Source: JANLYC01 sp963750495 (GTDB taxonomy: Bacteria > Actinomycetota > Actinomycetes > Propionibacteriales > Nocardioidaceae). Taken from it: a stretch of DNA of 64,000 bases. Positions 52,589-60,856 of the stretch are shown here, in pieces. The stretch spans positions 1-64,000 of the forward strand of contig CAVVQV010000002.1 in the NCBI GenBank assembly GCA_963750495.1, given 5' to 3'. Under the pieces are notes generated by a model. The model saw nothing but the letters and a program-made list of their open reading frames with translations, was not told the origin of the DNA and made no database searches. The translations under genes and the position numbers were made by a program. How positions within the stretch are numbered: position 1 is the stretch's first letter; the number at the start of each line of letters is the position of its first letter.

Positions 52589-52650
52589 AACCGTGAGTTG
52601 TGGTCCCTTCAACCGTGAGTTGTGGTCCCTTCAACCGTGGGTTGTGGTCC
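52589..52650. repeat. 22-bp tandem repeat, locus 1
   Basis: Three copies of a 22-base unit with the core AACCGTGAGTTGTGG begin at 52589, 52611 and 52633; the third is degenerate (GGGTTG for GAGTTG). They fill the gap between two convergent genes and touch the MFS stop codon at 52651. The same core occurs inverted at 57549-57609. Confidence 0.85.
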
Positions 52651-53907
52651 TCACGGCTGCGGGTCGAGAGCGTCGTACGCAGCGAAGGACCGCTCGCGCG
52701 CGGACGCGATCAGTACTCCGGCGATGCACGCCAACCCACCAGCAGCCAGCGCGATCGTCGGCGTGGTCAACGCGGCCGTCGAGCCCGCGACGAAGTCGCC
52801 CATCCGCGGCCCGCCCGCCACGACGACGGTGAAGACACCCTGCAGCCGGCCACGCAGATTGTCGGGGGCCGCGACCTGGAGGATGGTCGACCGGTAGGCC
52901 GCGCTGACCATGTCGGCCGCACCGCTCATCGCGAGCAAGAGCACGCCGACCCACAGGGCACGGGCGAAGCCGAAGGCCGCCACCGAGGCGCCGTACACGA
53001 TCACGCAGACGGCGATCGCCACACCTTGGCGCCGGATCTTGCTCACCCAGCCCGAGAAGGTGAAGGCGAGCAGGGAGCCGATCGCCGGGGCAGCTTGCAG
53101 CAGTCCCACGGTCCGGACGCCGCCGCCGAAGAACCCTCCTGCCACGGCTGGAAACAGCGCCCTGGGTTGTGCGAGCACCATCGCGCACAGATCGAGGACG
53201 AACGTCATCCGGATGTTGCGCGCGTTGCGGAGGAAACGGAATCCCTCGATGACCGAACGCAGCCCGGGACGCTGTAGCACCCCACCCTCGACCGGCTCGG
53301 GAGGAATCGGGGGCAGCCGGAACAGGGCATAGAGCGCGGCGGTGAACGTCACCGCGTCGATGCCGTAGGCGACCGAGTAGCCGGCCGCACTGATCGCCAG
53401 GGCACCGAGGAGTGGCCCGACCGTGAAGCCGAGGTTGAACGAGGCCATGTTCAGCGCGTTCGCCGCCGGGAGGTACTCCTTCGGGATCAGCCGCGGGATG
53501 ATCGACGCCCGGGTGGGGTTGTTGACCGCGAAGCAGCCCGACTGCAGAGCCACCACGACGTACAGCAGCCAGACCAGCTCGAGGTGGAGCACGGCCTGGA
53601 CCACGAGGACGAGCGACAGCGACCAGAGACCGAACGAGGCGACGAGCGCGAGCTTGCGACGGTCGATCGCATCGGCGACCGCTCCCCCGTAGAGCCCGAA
53701 GCCGATGAGCGGAAACAGCGCGAACAGGCCGACGAGCCCGACGGCGAACGTGGACCGCGTCAGTGCGTAGACCTGGATGGCGATCGTCACTGCGGTCATC
53801 TGCTGGCCGAGCTGCGACACCGTGTTGCCGATCCACAGCCGGCGGTAGTCGAGCGACACCTGGAGGGGTCGGATGTCCGTCAACAGTCGACCCACACCAC
53901 GCGGCAC
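52651..53907 (-). CDS. MFS exporter (EntS/multidrug type)
   Basis: 418-residue major facilitator with 12 helices, beginning RRLWIGNTVSQLGQQMTAVTIAIQVYALT. Resembles enterobactin/multidrug exporters in the loops RASIIPRLIPKEYLPAANALN and DNLRGRLQGVFTVVVAGG. The same subfamily is present again at 60.9-62.1 kb. No siderophore genes are adjacent. Confidence 0.9.
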   Translation of the reverse strand: MPRGVGRLLTDIRPLQVSLDYRRLWIGNTVSQLGQQMTAVTIAIQVYALTRSTFAVGLVGLFALFPLIGFGLYGGAVADAIDRRKLALVASFGLWSLSLVLVVQAVLHLELVWLLYVVVALQSGCFAVNNPTRASIIPRLIPKEYLPAANALNMASFNLGFTVGPLLGALAISAAGYSVAYGIDAVTFTAALYALFRLPPIPPEPVEGGVLQRPGLRSVIEGFRFLRNARNIRMTFVLDLCAMVLAQPRALFPAVAGGFFGGGVRTVGLLQAAPAIGSLLAFTFSGWVSKIRRQGVAIAVCVIVYGASVAAFGFARALWVGVLLLAMSGAADMVSAAYRSTILQVAAPDNLRGRLQGVFTVVVAGGPRMGDFVAGSTAALTTPTIALAAGGLACIAGVLIASARERSFAAYDALDPQP

Positions 53908-53925
53908 GCCGTCACTCTAATCCGC

Positions 53926-53954
53926 TTGTCCGACGAACCCTCCCGTCGTACCGT
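53926..53954 (+). promoter_or_regulatory. Promoter candidate and leader ORFs upstream of pdxH
   Basis: TTGTCC (53926-53931) and TACCGT (53949-53954) with a 17-base spacer would start a transcript near 53961. It would carry two overlapping short frames, ATG 53966 (14 codons) and ATG 53987 (12 codons, with two Cys), of which the second has GGAGG at 53971-53975. This lies in the 274-base gap before pdxH. Confidence 0.35.
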
Positions 53955-54167
53955 GAACGGACACATGAAGGGAGGTGGTCCGACAGATGTGTTCTCAACG
54001 GACATGTGAGGTGGCTGGCCGCTAGGCAGTCGCTCAATCTGGACGGCGTAGCAATTCCAGTCAGCTACCCGGACCCGTGGGTGTCGGAGATGTCCGCCCG
54101 ACCGTGGCTTGCCACGTCCCGCCCGCGGGTCTCGCCGTGTCTGGACCACGATCGGCTCCACCTCCTT

Positions 54168-54173
54168 TACATT
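54168..54173 (+). promoter_or_regulatory. -10 hexamer for leaderless pdxH
   Basis: TACATT lies eight bases before the pdxH ATG at 54182, and the only ribosome-site-like sequence (GAGG, 54177-54180) touches the ATG, too near to work. A leaderless message is therefore likely. No clear -35 is seen. Confidence 0.5.
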
Positions 54174-54181
54174 TCTGAGGT

Positions 54182-54850
54182 ATGACGTCTCAGCAGCGTG
54201 ACCTGCCCCGCGACCTCGCGTCGTGGCGCGAGGAGTACGCCGATCTGGGTCTGACGGAGGGTGACCTCGGGCCGGACCCGATCGCCGCTTTCATCGGCTG
54301 GCTCGACGCCGCCCGCGTCGCCGGCCTCCATGAGCCCAACGCGATGGTCGTGTCCACGGCTGACACTGTGGGCTCGCCGTCATCCCGGATGGTGCTGCTC
54401 AAGTCCATCGACCAGCGTGGCTTCGTGTTCTACACGAACCTGATGTCGCGCAAGGGCTCCGAGCTGCGGACGAACCCGCAGTGCGCACTGCTCTTCCCGT
54501 GGCACCCGCTCGAACGTCAGGTGCGCGTCGAGGGCCGCGCCGGTCTGGTCGACGAGGCCGAGGCGGACGCCTACTTCGCCTCGCGGCCGCGTGGCTCGCA
54601 GCTCGGCGCGTGGGCGTCACCACAGTCGGAGATCGTCACCGGGCGCGACTACCTCAACGACCGCTACCTGCAGGTGTCGGAGCGGTTCGAAGGTGTCGAC
54701 AACATCCCGCGGCCGCCGCACTGGGGTGGCTACCTCGTGCGCCCGCACCACATCGAGTTCTGGCAGGGCAGACCCGGACGGATGCACGACCGCGTGCGTT
54801 ACGACCGCGCCGACGAGTCGACCTGGATCGTCGAGCGGCTCGCTCCCTGA
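54182..54850 (+). CDS. pdxH: Pyridoxine/pyridoxamine 5'-phosphate oxidase
   Basis: 222-residue FMN enzyme that oxidises pyridoxine 5'-phosphate or pyridoxamine 5'-phosphate to PLP. Visible family features are NAMVVSTADTVGSPSSRMVLLK (FMN binding), the FYTNLMSRKG loop and the C-terminal GRMHDRVRYDR. SerC downstream needs PLP. Next gene is 85 bases away. Confidence 0.95.
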   Translation: MTSQQRDLPRDLASWREEYADLGLTEGDLGPDPIAAFIGWLDAARVAGLHEPNAMVVSTADTVGSPSSRMVLLKSIDQRGFVFYTNLMSRKGSELRTNPQCALLFPWHPLERQVRVEGRAGLVDEAEADAYFASRPRGSQLGAWASPQSEIVTGRDYLNDRYLQVSERFEGVDNIPRPPHWGGYLVRPHHIEFWQGRPGRMHDRVRYDRADESTWIVERLAP

Positions 54851-54935
54851 CCCCACCGACGCCGACTCCGCCCGACCGGTAAGAATGACGTGCTGCACTG
54901 GTGTCGCACCGGATGGGCGGACAAGGGAGTCACGC

Positions 54936-56039
54936 ATGGTCGAGGTCCACGAGGGGCTCGAGGGAGTCATCGCCTTCGAGACTCAGATTGCCGAGCCGGA
55001 CAAGGAGGGTTCGGCGCTTCGCTACCGCGGCGTCGACATCGAGGACCTCGTCGGCCGGGTCCCGTTCGAGAAGGTCTGGGGGCTCTTGGTCGACGGCACC
55101 TACGATCCGGGTCTCCCACCCGCTGAGCCCTACCCGATCCCCGTGCACTCGGGCGACATCCGCGTCGACGTGCAGAGCGCGATCGCGATGATCGCACCGG
55201 CGTGGGGCATGCGTCAGCTCTACGACATCGATGACGACGAGGCTCGCCACGACCTCGCGCGCACCGCCGTGATGGTCCTGTCTTACGTCGCCCAGGCTGC
55301 GCGCGGGGTCGGACTGCCGATGGTGCCGCAGAGCGAGGTCGACCAAGCGGAGACGATCACCGAACGCTTCATGCGCCGGTGGCGCGGTGAACCCGACCCC
55401 AAGCACGTCAAGGCGGTCGATGCCTACTGGACCTCGGCGGCCGAGCACGGCATGAACGCCTCGACCTTCACCGCCCGTGTAGTGGCCTCGACCGGCGCCG
55501 ATGCTGCCGCCAGCCTCTCGGCCGCGGTCGGCGCGATGAGTGGGCCGCTGCACGGTGGTGCTCCCTCCCGGGTGCTCGGCATGATCGGCGAGGTCGAGAA
55601 GCGTGACGACGCGAGGAAGTACGTCAAGGAGCTGCTCGACAAGGGCGAGCGACTGATGGGGTTCGGCCACCGGGTCTACCGGGCCGAGGATCCCCGCGCG
55701 CGCGTGCTGCGGCGTACGGCGGAGGAGCTGTCGGCCCCGCGGTACGAGGTCGCCCTGGCTCTCGAGAAGGCAGCGCTCGCGGAGCTGCGTGAACGTCGCC
55801 CCGACCGCGTGCTCGAGACCAACGTGGAGTTCTGGGCCGCGATCGTGCTCGACTTCGCACAGGTGCCGCCGCACATGTTCACGTCGATGTTCACCTGCGC
55901 CCGCACGGCCGGTTGGAGCGCACACATCCTGGAGCAGAAGAAGACCGGTCGGCTGATCCGACCGTCAGCGCACTACTCCGGGCCTGACAGCCGCCCGGCC
56001 AACTCGGTCGAGGGGTGGAACCCCGCGTGGGCGGACTGA
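54936..56039 (+). CDS. Citrate synthase (type II-like, secondary)
   Basis: 367-residue enzyme condensing oxaloacetate and acetyl-CoA (or propionyl-CoA). GPLHGGAP, GFGHRVYRAEDPRA and the C-terminal LDFAQVPPHMFTSMFTCARTAGWSAHILEQ hold the catalytic His, His and Asp region. It is about 60 residues shorter than the main hexameric enzymes and resembles the second citrate synthase of actinobacteria. The ATG at 54936 follows AAGGGAG. Citrate versus methylcitrate activity cannot be settled here. Confidence 0.93.
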   Translation: MVEVHEGLEGVIAFETQIAEPDKEGSALRYRGVDIEDLVGRVPFEKVWGLLVDGTYDPGLPPAEPYPIPVHSGDIRVDVQSAIAMIAPAWGMRQLYDIDDDEARHDLARTAVMVLSYVAQAARGVGLPMVPQSEVDQAETITERFMRRWRGEPDPKHVKAVDAYWTSAAEHGMNASTFTARVVASTGADAAASLSAAVGAMSGPLHGGAPSRVLGMIGEVEKRDDARKYVKELLDKGERLMGFGHRVYRAEDPRARVLRRTAEELSAPRYEVALALEKAALAELRERRPDRVLETNVEFWAAIVLDFAQVPPHMFTSMFTCARTAGWSAHILEQKKTGRLIRPSAHYSGPDSRPANSVEGWNPAWAD

Positions 56040-56080
56040 GACGGCTGGGCTGACTGACGCAGCTGGGCTGAGACGGGCCG

Positions 56081-56100
56081 GCCGGGCCCGGCGGCGTTTT
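56081..56100 (+). terminator. Terminator-like palindrome plus T-run
   Basis: GCCGGGCCCGGC (56081-56092) is a perfect palindrome followed by TTTT at 56097-56100, 42 bases after the citrate synthase stop. Confidence 0.45.
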
Positions 56101-56177
56101 GCAAGAATGCTGACCTGACACCGTGGTCAGACCGGTGACATCCTGCATGCATCACCTGCTCGAGAGAGGCCACCCGA

Positions 56178-57296
56178 ATGTCCGACCTGACCATCCCGTC
56201 CGAGCTGCTCCCGAAGGACGGCCGCTTCGGCGCCGGTCCGAGCAAGGTTCGGGTCGAGGCGCTGCAGGCGTTGGCCGCCACCGGGTCGTCATACCTGGGC
56301 ACGTCACACCGGCAGTCGACCGTCCGCGACGTGGTCGGCCGGGTCCGGGAGGGCCTCGCGACGCTGTTCTCGTTGCCCGACGGCTACCAGGTGGTGTTCG
56401 GTAACGGCGGCGCCACGGCGTTCTGGGACGTGGCGACCTTTGCCCTGATCCGCGAGCGCAGCCAGCACCTGTCGTTCGGTGAGTTCTCGGCGAAGTTCGC
56501 GACAGCGGCGGCGGACGCACCGTTCCTGGGTGAGCCGAGCATCCGGAAGGCGGAACCGGGCACCCGCGCGGTGTCGGTCGCGGAGGCCGGCATCGACGCG
56601 TACGCCTGGCCGCACAACGAGACCTCAACCGGCGTGATGGCTCCGATCCGGCGGGTCGACGGCGCCGACGACGACGCACTGGTCCTCATCGACGCGACGT
56701 CGGGCGCGGGCGGGCTGCCCGTCGACCTCCGAGAGACCGACGTCTACTACTTCGCCCCGCAGAAGTGCTTCGCCGCGGACGGCGGGCTGTGGATCGCGCT
56801 GCTGTCCCCGGCGGCGGTGGAGCGGACCAGGACCGTCAAGGAGAGCGGGCGGTGGATCCCGGCCTTTCTCGACCTGCAGACCGCGATCGACAACTCCGCC
56901 CTCAACCAGACCTACAACACCCCGTCGCTCGCCACGTTCTACCTGCTGGCTGAGCAGGTGGACTGGCTCAACTCGCTGGGCGGGCTGGCCGGCGCGGTCG
57001 AGCGCACGACCGAGTCGTCGAACGTGCTCTACGGGTGGGCGGAGAAGTCGGAGTACGCCACTCCGTTCGTGGCCGAGCCGGCCGACCGGTCGCTGGTGAT
57101 CGGGACGATCGACTTCGACGAGGCAATCGACGCCGCCGCCGTGGCGAAGGTGCTGCGCGCCAACGGCATCGTCGACACCGAGCCGTACCGCAAGCTCGGC
57201 CGCAACCAGCTCCGGGTGGCGATGTTCCCCGCTGTCGACGCAGCGGACGTCGAAGCCCTGACCGCCTGCATCGACTGGACCATCTCCCACCTCTGA
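56178..57296 (+). CDS. serC: Phosphoserine transaminase (actinobacterial type)
   Basis: 372-residue PLP enzyme of serine synthesis, transferring the amino group from glutamate to 3-phosphohydroxypyruvate. The PLP lysine is in FAPQKCFAADGG (about residue 196); FGAGPSKV starts the fold. This is the long actinobacterial version, not the E. coli type. Start at 56178. Confidence 0.95.
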   Translation: MSDLTIPSELLPKDGRFGAGPSKVRVEALQALAATGSSYLGTSHRQSTVRDVVGRVREGLATLFSLPDGYQVVFGNGGATAFWDVATFALIRERSQHLSFGEFSAKFATAAADAPFLGEPSIRKAEPGTRAVSVAEAGIDAYAWPHNETSTGVMAPIRRVDGADDDALVLIDATSGAGGLPVDLRETDVYYFAPQKCFAADGGLWIALLSPAAVERTRTVKESGRWIPAFLDLQTAIDNSALNQTYNTPSLATFYLLAEQVDWLNSLGGLAGAVERTTESSNVLYGWAEKSEYATPFVAEPADRSLVIGTIDFDEAIDAAAVAKVLRANGIVDTEPYRKLGRNQLRVAMFPAVDAADVEALTACIDWTISHL

Positions 57297-57320
57297 CCCG
57301 TCGTTCCCTCTCTGGCCGCG

Positions 57321-57366
57321 CGTTTGCCTAGTGCACAAGCCAGCTGGCTTGTGCACTAGTCAAACG
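57321..57366. repeat. Dispersed palindromic element, copy 2
   Basis: A 46-base near-perfect palindrome: 23 pairs with one mismatch (57327/57360), centred between 57343 and 57344, 25 bases after the serC stop. Its left half CGTTTGCCTAGTGCACAAGC (57321-57340) is shared with the element at 16304. It is a strong hairpin and may end serC transcription. Confidence 0.85.
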
Positions 57367-57456
57367 TCCCTGGTGCAGTGCAGATCTGCCTCGGTGACCT
57401 TGCACTCGGGTCCGCCCGGCCCCGCCCCGCCCGGTACGCCGTTCGAGCACGTCGCG

Positions 57457-57546
57457 TTAGGCGAACCCCTCGGCGTACGACTTCCGCAAAGCAGGTACCA
57501 GCTCACGCTGGACCACCTTGCCGGCCCGCCAGGTCGCGGTGTCCAC
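57457..57546 (-). pseudogene. C-terminal coding remnant
   Basis: Thirty codons on the minus strand from 57546 to a TAA at 57457 read VDTATWRAGKVVQRELVPAL followed by RKSYAEGFA, with normal codon use, and end abruptly where the 22-bp repeats begin at 57549. It looks like the last piece of a lost gene. Family not recognised. Apart from this, the palindrome and the 22-bp repeats, I see nothing in 57297-57619. Confidence 0.35.
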
Positions 57547-57548
57547 GC

Positions 57549-57609
57549 CACAACTCACGGTTCAAGGAGCCACAACTCACGGTTCAAGGAGCCACAACTC
57601 ACGGTTCAA
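57549..57609. repeat. 22-bp tandem repeat, locus 2 (inverted relative to locus 1)
   Basis: Units begin at 57549, 57571 and 57593 with CACAACTCACGGTTCAAGGA; the third is cut after 17 bases. Read on the minus strand they contain AACCGTGAGTTGTGG, the core of the repeat at 52589. The array ends 10 bases from the stop of the gene at 57620. Confidence 0.85.
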
Positions 57610-57619
57610 CGAAGGGGGG

Positions 57620-58690
57620 TCAGGAGGTGAGGCGGCGGCGGAGCGTGAGGAAGAGGACGACGAGCAGGAGAGCGGCCAGACCGACCAGGCCGCCGATGAA
57701 GACCACGGTGGCCATCTCACGTGCCGAGTCGTTCGCATCCGACCTGGCAGAGCCGTCGTCGGCGGCGTCACCCGAGGCACCCGGGGCACCCGACGGCCTC
57801 GCGGTGCCCGACCCGGCTTGCGGAGCCGTCAGATCGGGCAACGGCACGGAGGTCACTCGTGACCGCACACCCTCGGACCCGACCCACACGACGTCCCCCG
57901 ATGCCGGTGCCGTGATCGACTCCCCCTGTTGCTGCGGCGGCAGGTTGAAGATCGCGATCTCGTTCCAGGCCGGGAACGTGTAGACCGACGCGTCGAAGTA
58001 CGTGCGGATCACGGCATGCTCGCCATCGGGCAGCAACGTCGCGTCGGTCGCCAGCGGAGGAGCCTTCGCCGCGACCCGGAGCCGGGCGGAGTCGAACCGG
58101 AACACATGCGGCGGCGTGACGTACACGTGTGCTGGACCGAACACCTTGCTCACGACATAGGCGCGACCTGTCGAGGCATCGTAGATCACGGACTCCGCGT
58201 CACGTGGTCCGCCGGGGTAGGTCAAGTCGACGCGGTCCGGGGTCACCGTGTGGTCGCCCCGGCCGGGCTGCTCGATTCGGTACAGGTCTGCGGTCGAGTG
58301 GTCGGCGTTGTTGTCACCGATGTCGGCCACGATCAGGGAACCATCGGTCCCGACGGCGATCGCCTCGACGTCCAACGGTGCCACGCCGGCCAAGGTCGTC
58401 CGACCGAGCAACGCCCCGGTCTTCGAGTCGAGGACGTAGACGGTGCCGGCGTCGCCGGAGTCGTTGGTCGTATAGGTCAGGCCCGGGTCGACGGTACTGA
58501 TCGCCAACGAGCTCGACTCCGTGATCTCGGGTGCGCGGATCGTGAAGACGACGTGATCACCACTCGCCGCGGAGTACGCCGCCCGGGCGCCCATCCCGGC
58601 ACCCGGCGTCACTGCCAGTGGCACTGCCAGCGCCACTGCGACGGCGCCGCGCACTCCGGCTGACCGCCAGCTAGCGATCGACCTGTTCAA
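57620..58690 (-). CDS. Exported propeller-like protein with C-terminal membrane anchor
   Basis: 356 residues: signal peptide about 10-40, a propeller-like domain (ESSSLAISTVDPGLTYTTND, then VEAIAVGTDGSLIVADIGDN as a typical blade), a Pro/Ser/Ala linker, and a transmembrane helix followed by RRRLTS at the end. It is probably surface-anchored. Its ATG overlaps the stop of the methyltransferase gene (ATGA), so the two are co-translated. Role unknown. Confidence 0.78.
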   Translation of the reverse strand: MNRSIASWRSAGVRGAVAVALAVPLAVTPGAGMGARAAYSAASGDHVVFTIRAPEITESSSLAISTVDPGLTYTTNDSGDAGTVYVLDSKTGALLGRTTLAGVAPLDVEAIAVGTDGSLIVADIGDNNADHSTADLYRIEQPGRGDHTVTPDRVDLTYPGGPRDAESVIYDASTGRAYVVSKVFGPAHVYVTPPHVFRFDSARLRVAAKAPPLATDATLLPDGEHAVIRTYFDASVYTFPAWNEIAIFNLPPQQQGESITAPASGDVVWVGSEGVRSRVTSVPLPDLTAPQAGSGTARPSGAPGASGDAADDGSARSDANDSAREMATVVFIGGLVGLAALLLVVLFLTLRRRLTS

Positions 58691-59958
58691 CGTCGGCCGC
58701 TCTCGGCCTCAGGTGCGGAGTCGCCGGAACTCACGAGCAGCGGATACGTCGGCGCCAGCAACGTCGCTAAAGCGGGCTGCACTCCCCATTCCGCCACGAG
58801 TGAGCAGTAGGCGTCGACCGTCGCCTGGTCCGGCGCAGCACCGGTGCGGACTGCGCGGATCAGCGCGTTGCGCGGGGTGTGCCGGGAGTCGACGAACTCG
58901 ATGACCTCGACGCGGTAACCGACGAGCCGCAGGATCGCTGCTCGCAGCGCGTCCGTGAGCACGTCAGCCAGTCGCTCGCGCAAGATGCCGTGGCGGGTCA
59001 CCAGCCGGTAGGGATCCGGGGCGGCGTGGGACTCGAGCTGACTCTGCAGGTCGTGATGACAGCAGGGCGCTGCCACGATCACCGGGGCGTGCCACGACAC
59101 GGCTCGCGCCAGTGCGTCATCGGTCGCGGTGTCGCAGGCGTGCAACGCCAGCACGAGGTCAGGACTGTCGACGACCTCGGCGTCGCCGATCGAGCCCTCG
59201 ACGAAATGCAGGCGGTCCGCGATCCCGAGCTCGGCCGCGACCTCGCTGTTGCGGGTCCGCGCCTGGGCCTTGATGTCGATGCCGGTGCCCTCGACCGGCA
59301 GCCCGCGCACCGTCGTGAGGTACCGGAAGGCGGCGAACGTCAGGTAGGCGTTGCCGCAGCCGAGGTCGACCATCCGCAAAGGACGTTGCTCCGAGAGCGC
59401 CGTACCGGGTCCGAGCTCGACCGCGGAATCGACGAGTGGCTCGAGCGCGGCGAGCAGATCCTGGACCTGGCGGAACTTCGCCATCCGGCTCGGCTTCACC
59501 TGGCCGTCGGCCGTCGTGATACCCAGGACCTCGAACAGTGCGTCCGCCGCGTCGAGCTTGCGGCGCTTCGCCCGGTCGTGGGCCCGGTCGACATCGACGG
59601 GCTCCGTGCGGGCCGCCCGATGGACGAGCCAGCGTCCCTTCTTCGTCACGCGCACCTGCACCGTCTCGCTGCGGGCCTCGATGTGCCAGTTGGCGTACCC
59701 CGCCACCAACAGCTCGTCGACGGCGGCCCGCGCCGGTGCCCCCGGCTCGACGTTCCGGGTGTGGGACTGCGTGTCGTCGTAGGCCGTCACCTGGAGGCGA
59801 CGGCCGGCCTTGACATCGACGTAGCGCAGCTCGACCCGGCGATAGGGGACGGTCTGGTTGCGTTGGCGCCCAGACACCACCGCGCGCACGAGCACGTGCT
59901 CATCGAGAACGGCGTCACGCACGAGGTCGACCTCGACCGACGTGGGGTCTGGAATCAT
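58687..59958 (-). CDS. SAM-dependent methyltransferase (METTL25-like)
   Basis: 423 residues: an N-terminal domain of about 190 residues and a Rossmann domain with motif I DLGCGNAYL (198-206). PCCHH at 298-302 is characteristic of the METTL25/RRNAD-type methyltransferases. Target unknown; RNA or protein modification is possible. The ATG at 59958 overlaps the stop of the 27-residue miniprotein upstream (ATGA) and its stop overlaps the next gene. Confidence 0.85.
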   Translation of the reverse strand: MIPDPTSVEVDLVRDAVLDEHVLVRAVVSGRQRNQTVPYRRVELRYVDVKAGRRLQVTAYDDTQSHTRNVEPGAPARAAVDELLVAGYANWHIEARSETVQVRVTKKGRWLVHRAARTEPVDVDRAHDRAKRRKLDAADALFEVLGITTADGQVKPSRMAKFRQVQDLLAALEPLVDSAVELGPGTALSEQRPLRMVDLGCGNAYLTFAAFRYLTTVRGLPVEGTGIDIKAQARTRNSEVAAELGIADRLHFVEGSIGDAEVVDSPDLVLALHACDTATDDALARAVSWHAPVIVAAPCCHHDLQSQLESHAAPDPYRLVTRHGILRERLADVLTDALRAAILRLVGYRVEVIEFVDSRHTPRNALIRAVRTGAAPDQATVDAYCSLVAEWGVQPALATLLAPTYPLLVSSGDSAPEAESGRR

Positions 59959-60038
59959 CGCAGTGCCGCAGCGATGACGATGACGAGCAGCAGCACCAGG
60001 ACGCCGGGAATCAGCAAACGGCGGTATCGGGGGTGCAT
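59955..60038 (-). CDS. 27-residue membrane miniprotein coupled to methyltransferase
   Basis: Begins MHPRYRRLLIPG and continues as one hydrophobic helix (VLVLLLVIVIAAALR). The TGA overlaps the methyltransferase ATG as ATGA, which argues for real translation. Positive residues at the N-terminus suggest an N-in membrane helix. Function unknown. Confidence 0.6.
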   Translation of the reverse strand: MHPRYRRLLIPGVLVLLLVIVIAAALR

Positions 60039-60106
60039 GCGGCGAGGTTACCTGCTGACCAGGCGGCAACGCTCCGGCCGCCGGCACAGCGGGACGCTCT
60101 GTCGGG

Positions 60107-60856
60107 TCACCCGCCGCACTCGGCGAGGCGAGCACGGAACTCCCCGGCCAGCGCCTGGTCTCCGGACCGGGTGACCCGGTCGTCACCGACCCGACCCCAC
60201 AGCCAGAGAAACAGGTCCATAGGTGCCCCCGAGACGGTTGCATCGGCGGGCGCCTGAGACTCGGCCGCGATGCTCACCGCTGTCTCCCGAACATCGCACA
60301 CCCAGCGCTGCCCGCCGGCCTCGACAGCCACGTGAGCGTTGACCGGATGTGCGGTCTGGACGCGTTCCCTCCACCAGTCACCGGCCAGCATCACGTGCAG
60401 TATCTCGTCGATGCCGTCGAGTGCGAGGTCGTCGGGGATCGGCGTGGAGTCGGCATGGGCGGACTCGCCGTCGTGGCGGTGGACCGCGACCTCGCAGGCC
60501 ATCCGGCGGAGCCAGAAAGCGATGGTGGTGTCCGACCCGAACGTCTGGGTCGGCTCCGACAGCTCGTGGCGGGAGAATTCCTCGAACAGGCGCGCCTTGG
60601 CGTCACGGAGGAAGGCGAGCTCCTCGTCGTCGGCGAAGTCCCAGGCCGGGGGCCACGGGTCGGGCCAGGAGTTGTCGGCCATGACGCGGATCTTGTGCTC
60701 GTAGACGGTGGCGACGTGCCACACCACCTCACCAACGTCCCAGCCCGCACAGGCGGGAACCTCATCACGCAGCCCGCGCTCGCCCATCGCGAGGAGGCGG
60801 TCGGTGTCGGTGTCGATCAGCTCGAAATAGCGCTCGGGGCGCAGCTTCGTCGTCAT
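60107..60856 (-). CDS. Maleylpyruvate isomerase-family mycothiol-dependent protein
   Basis: 249 residues of the MDMPI/DinB-like family. The N-terminal helical domain contains the metal-binding His in VWHVATVYEHK and ACEVAVHRHDGE; the C-terminal domain follows. Members use mycothiol for isomerisation or conjugation. It is the third gene of the MarR-MFS operon: its ATG overlaps the MFS stop (ATGA). A detoxification role fits the neighbours but is inferred. Confidence 0.87.
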   Translation of the reverse strand: MTTKLRPERYFELIDTDTDRLLAMGERGLRDEVPACAGWDVGEVVWHVATVYEHKIRVMADNSWPDPWPPAWDFADDEELAFLRDAKARLFEEFSRHELSEPTQTFGSDTTIAFWLRRMACEVAVHRHDGESAHADSTPIPDDLALDGIDEILHVMLAGDWWRERVQTAHPVNAHVAVEAGGQRWVCDVRETAVSIAAESQAPADATVSGAPMDLFLWLWGRVGDDRVTRSGDQALAGEFRARLAECGG

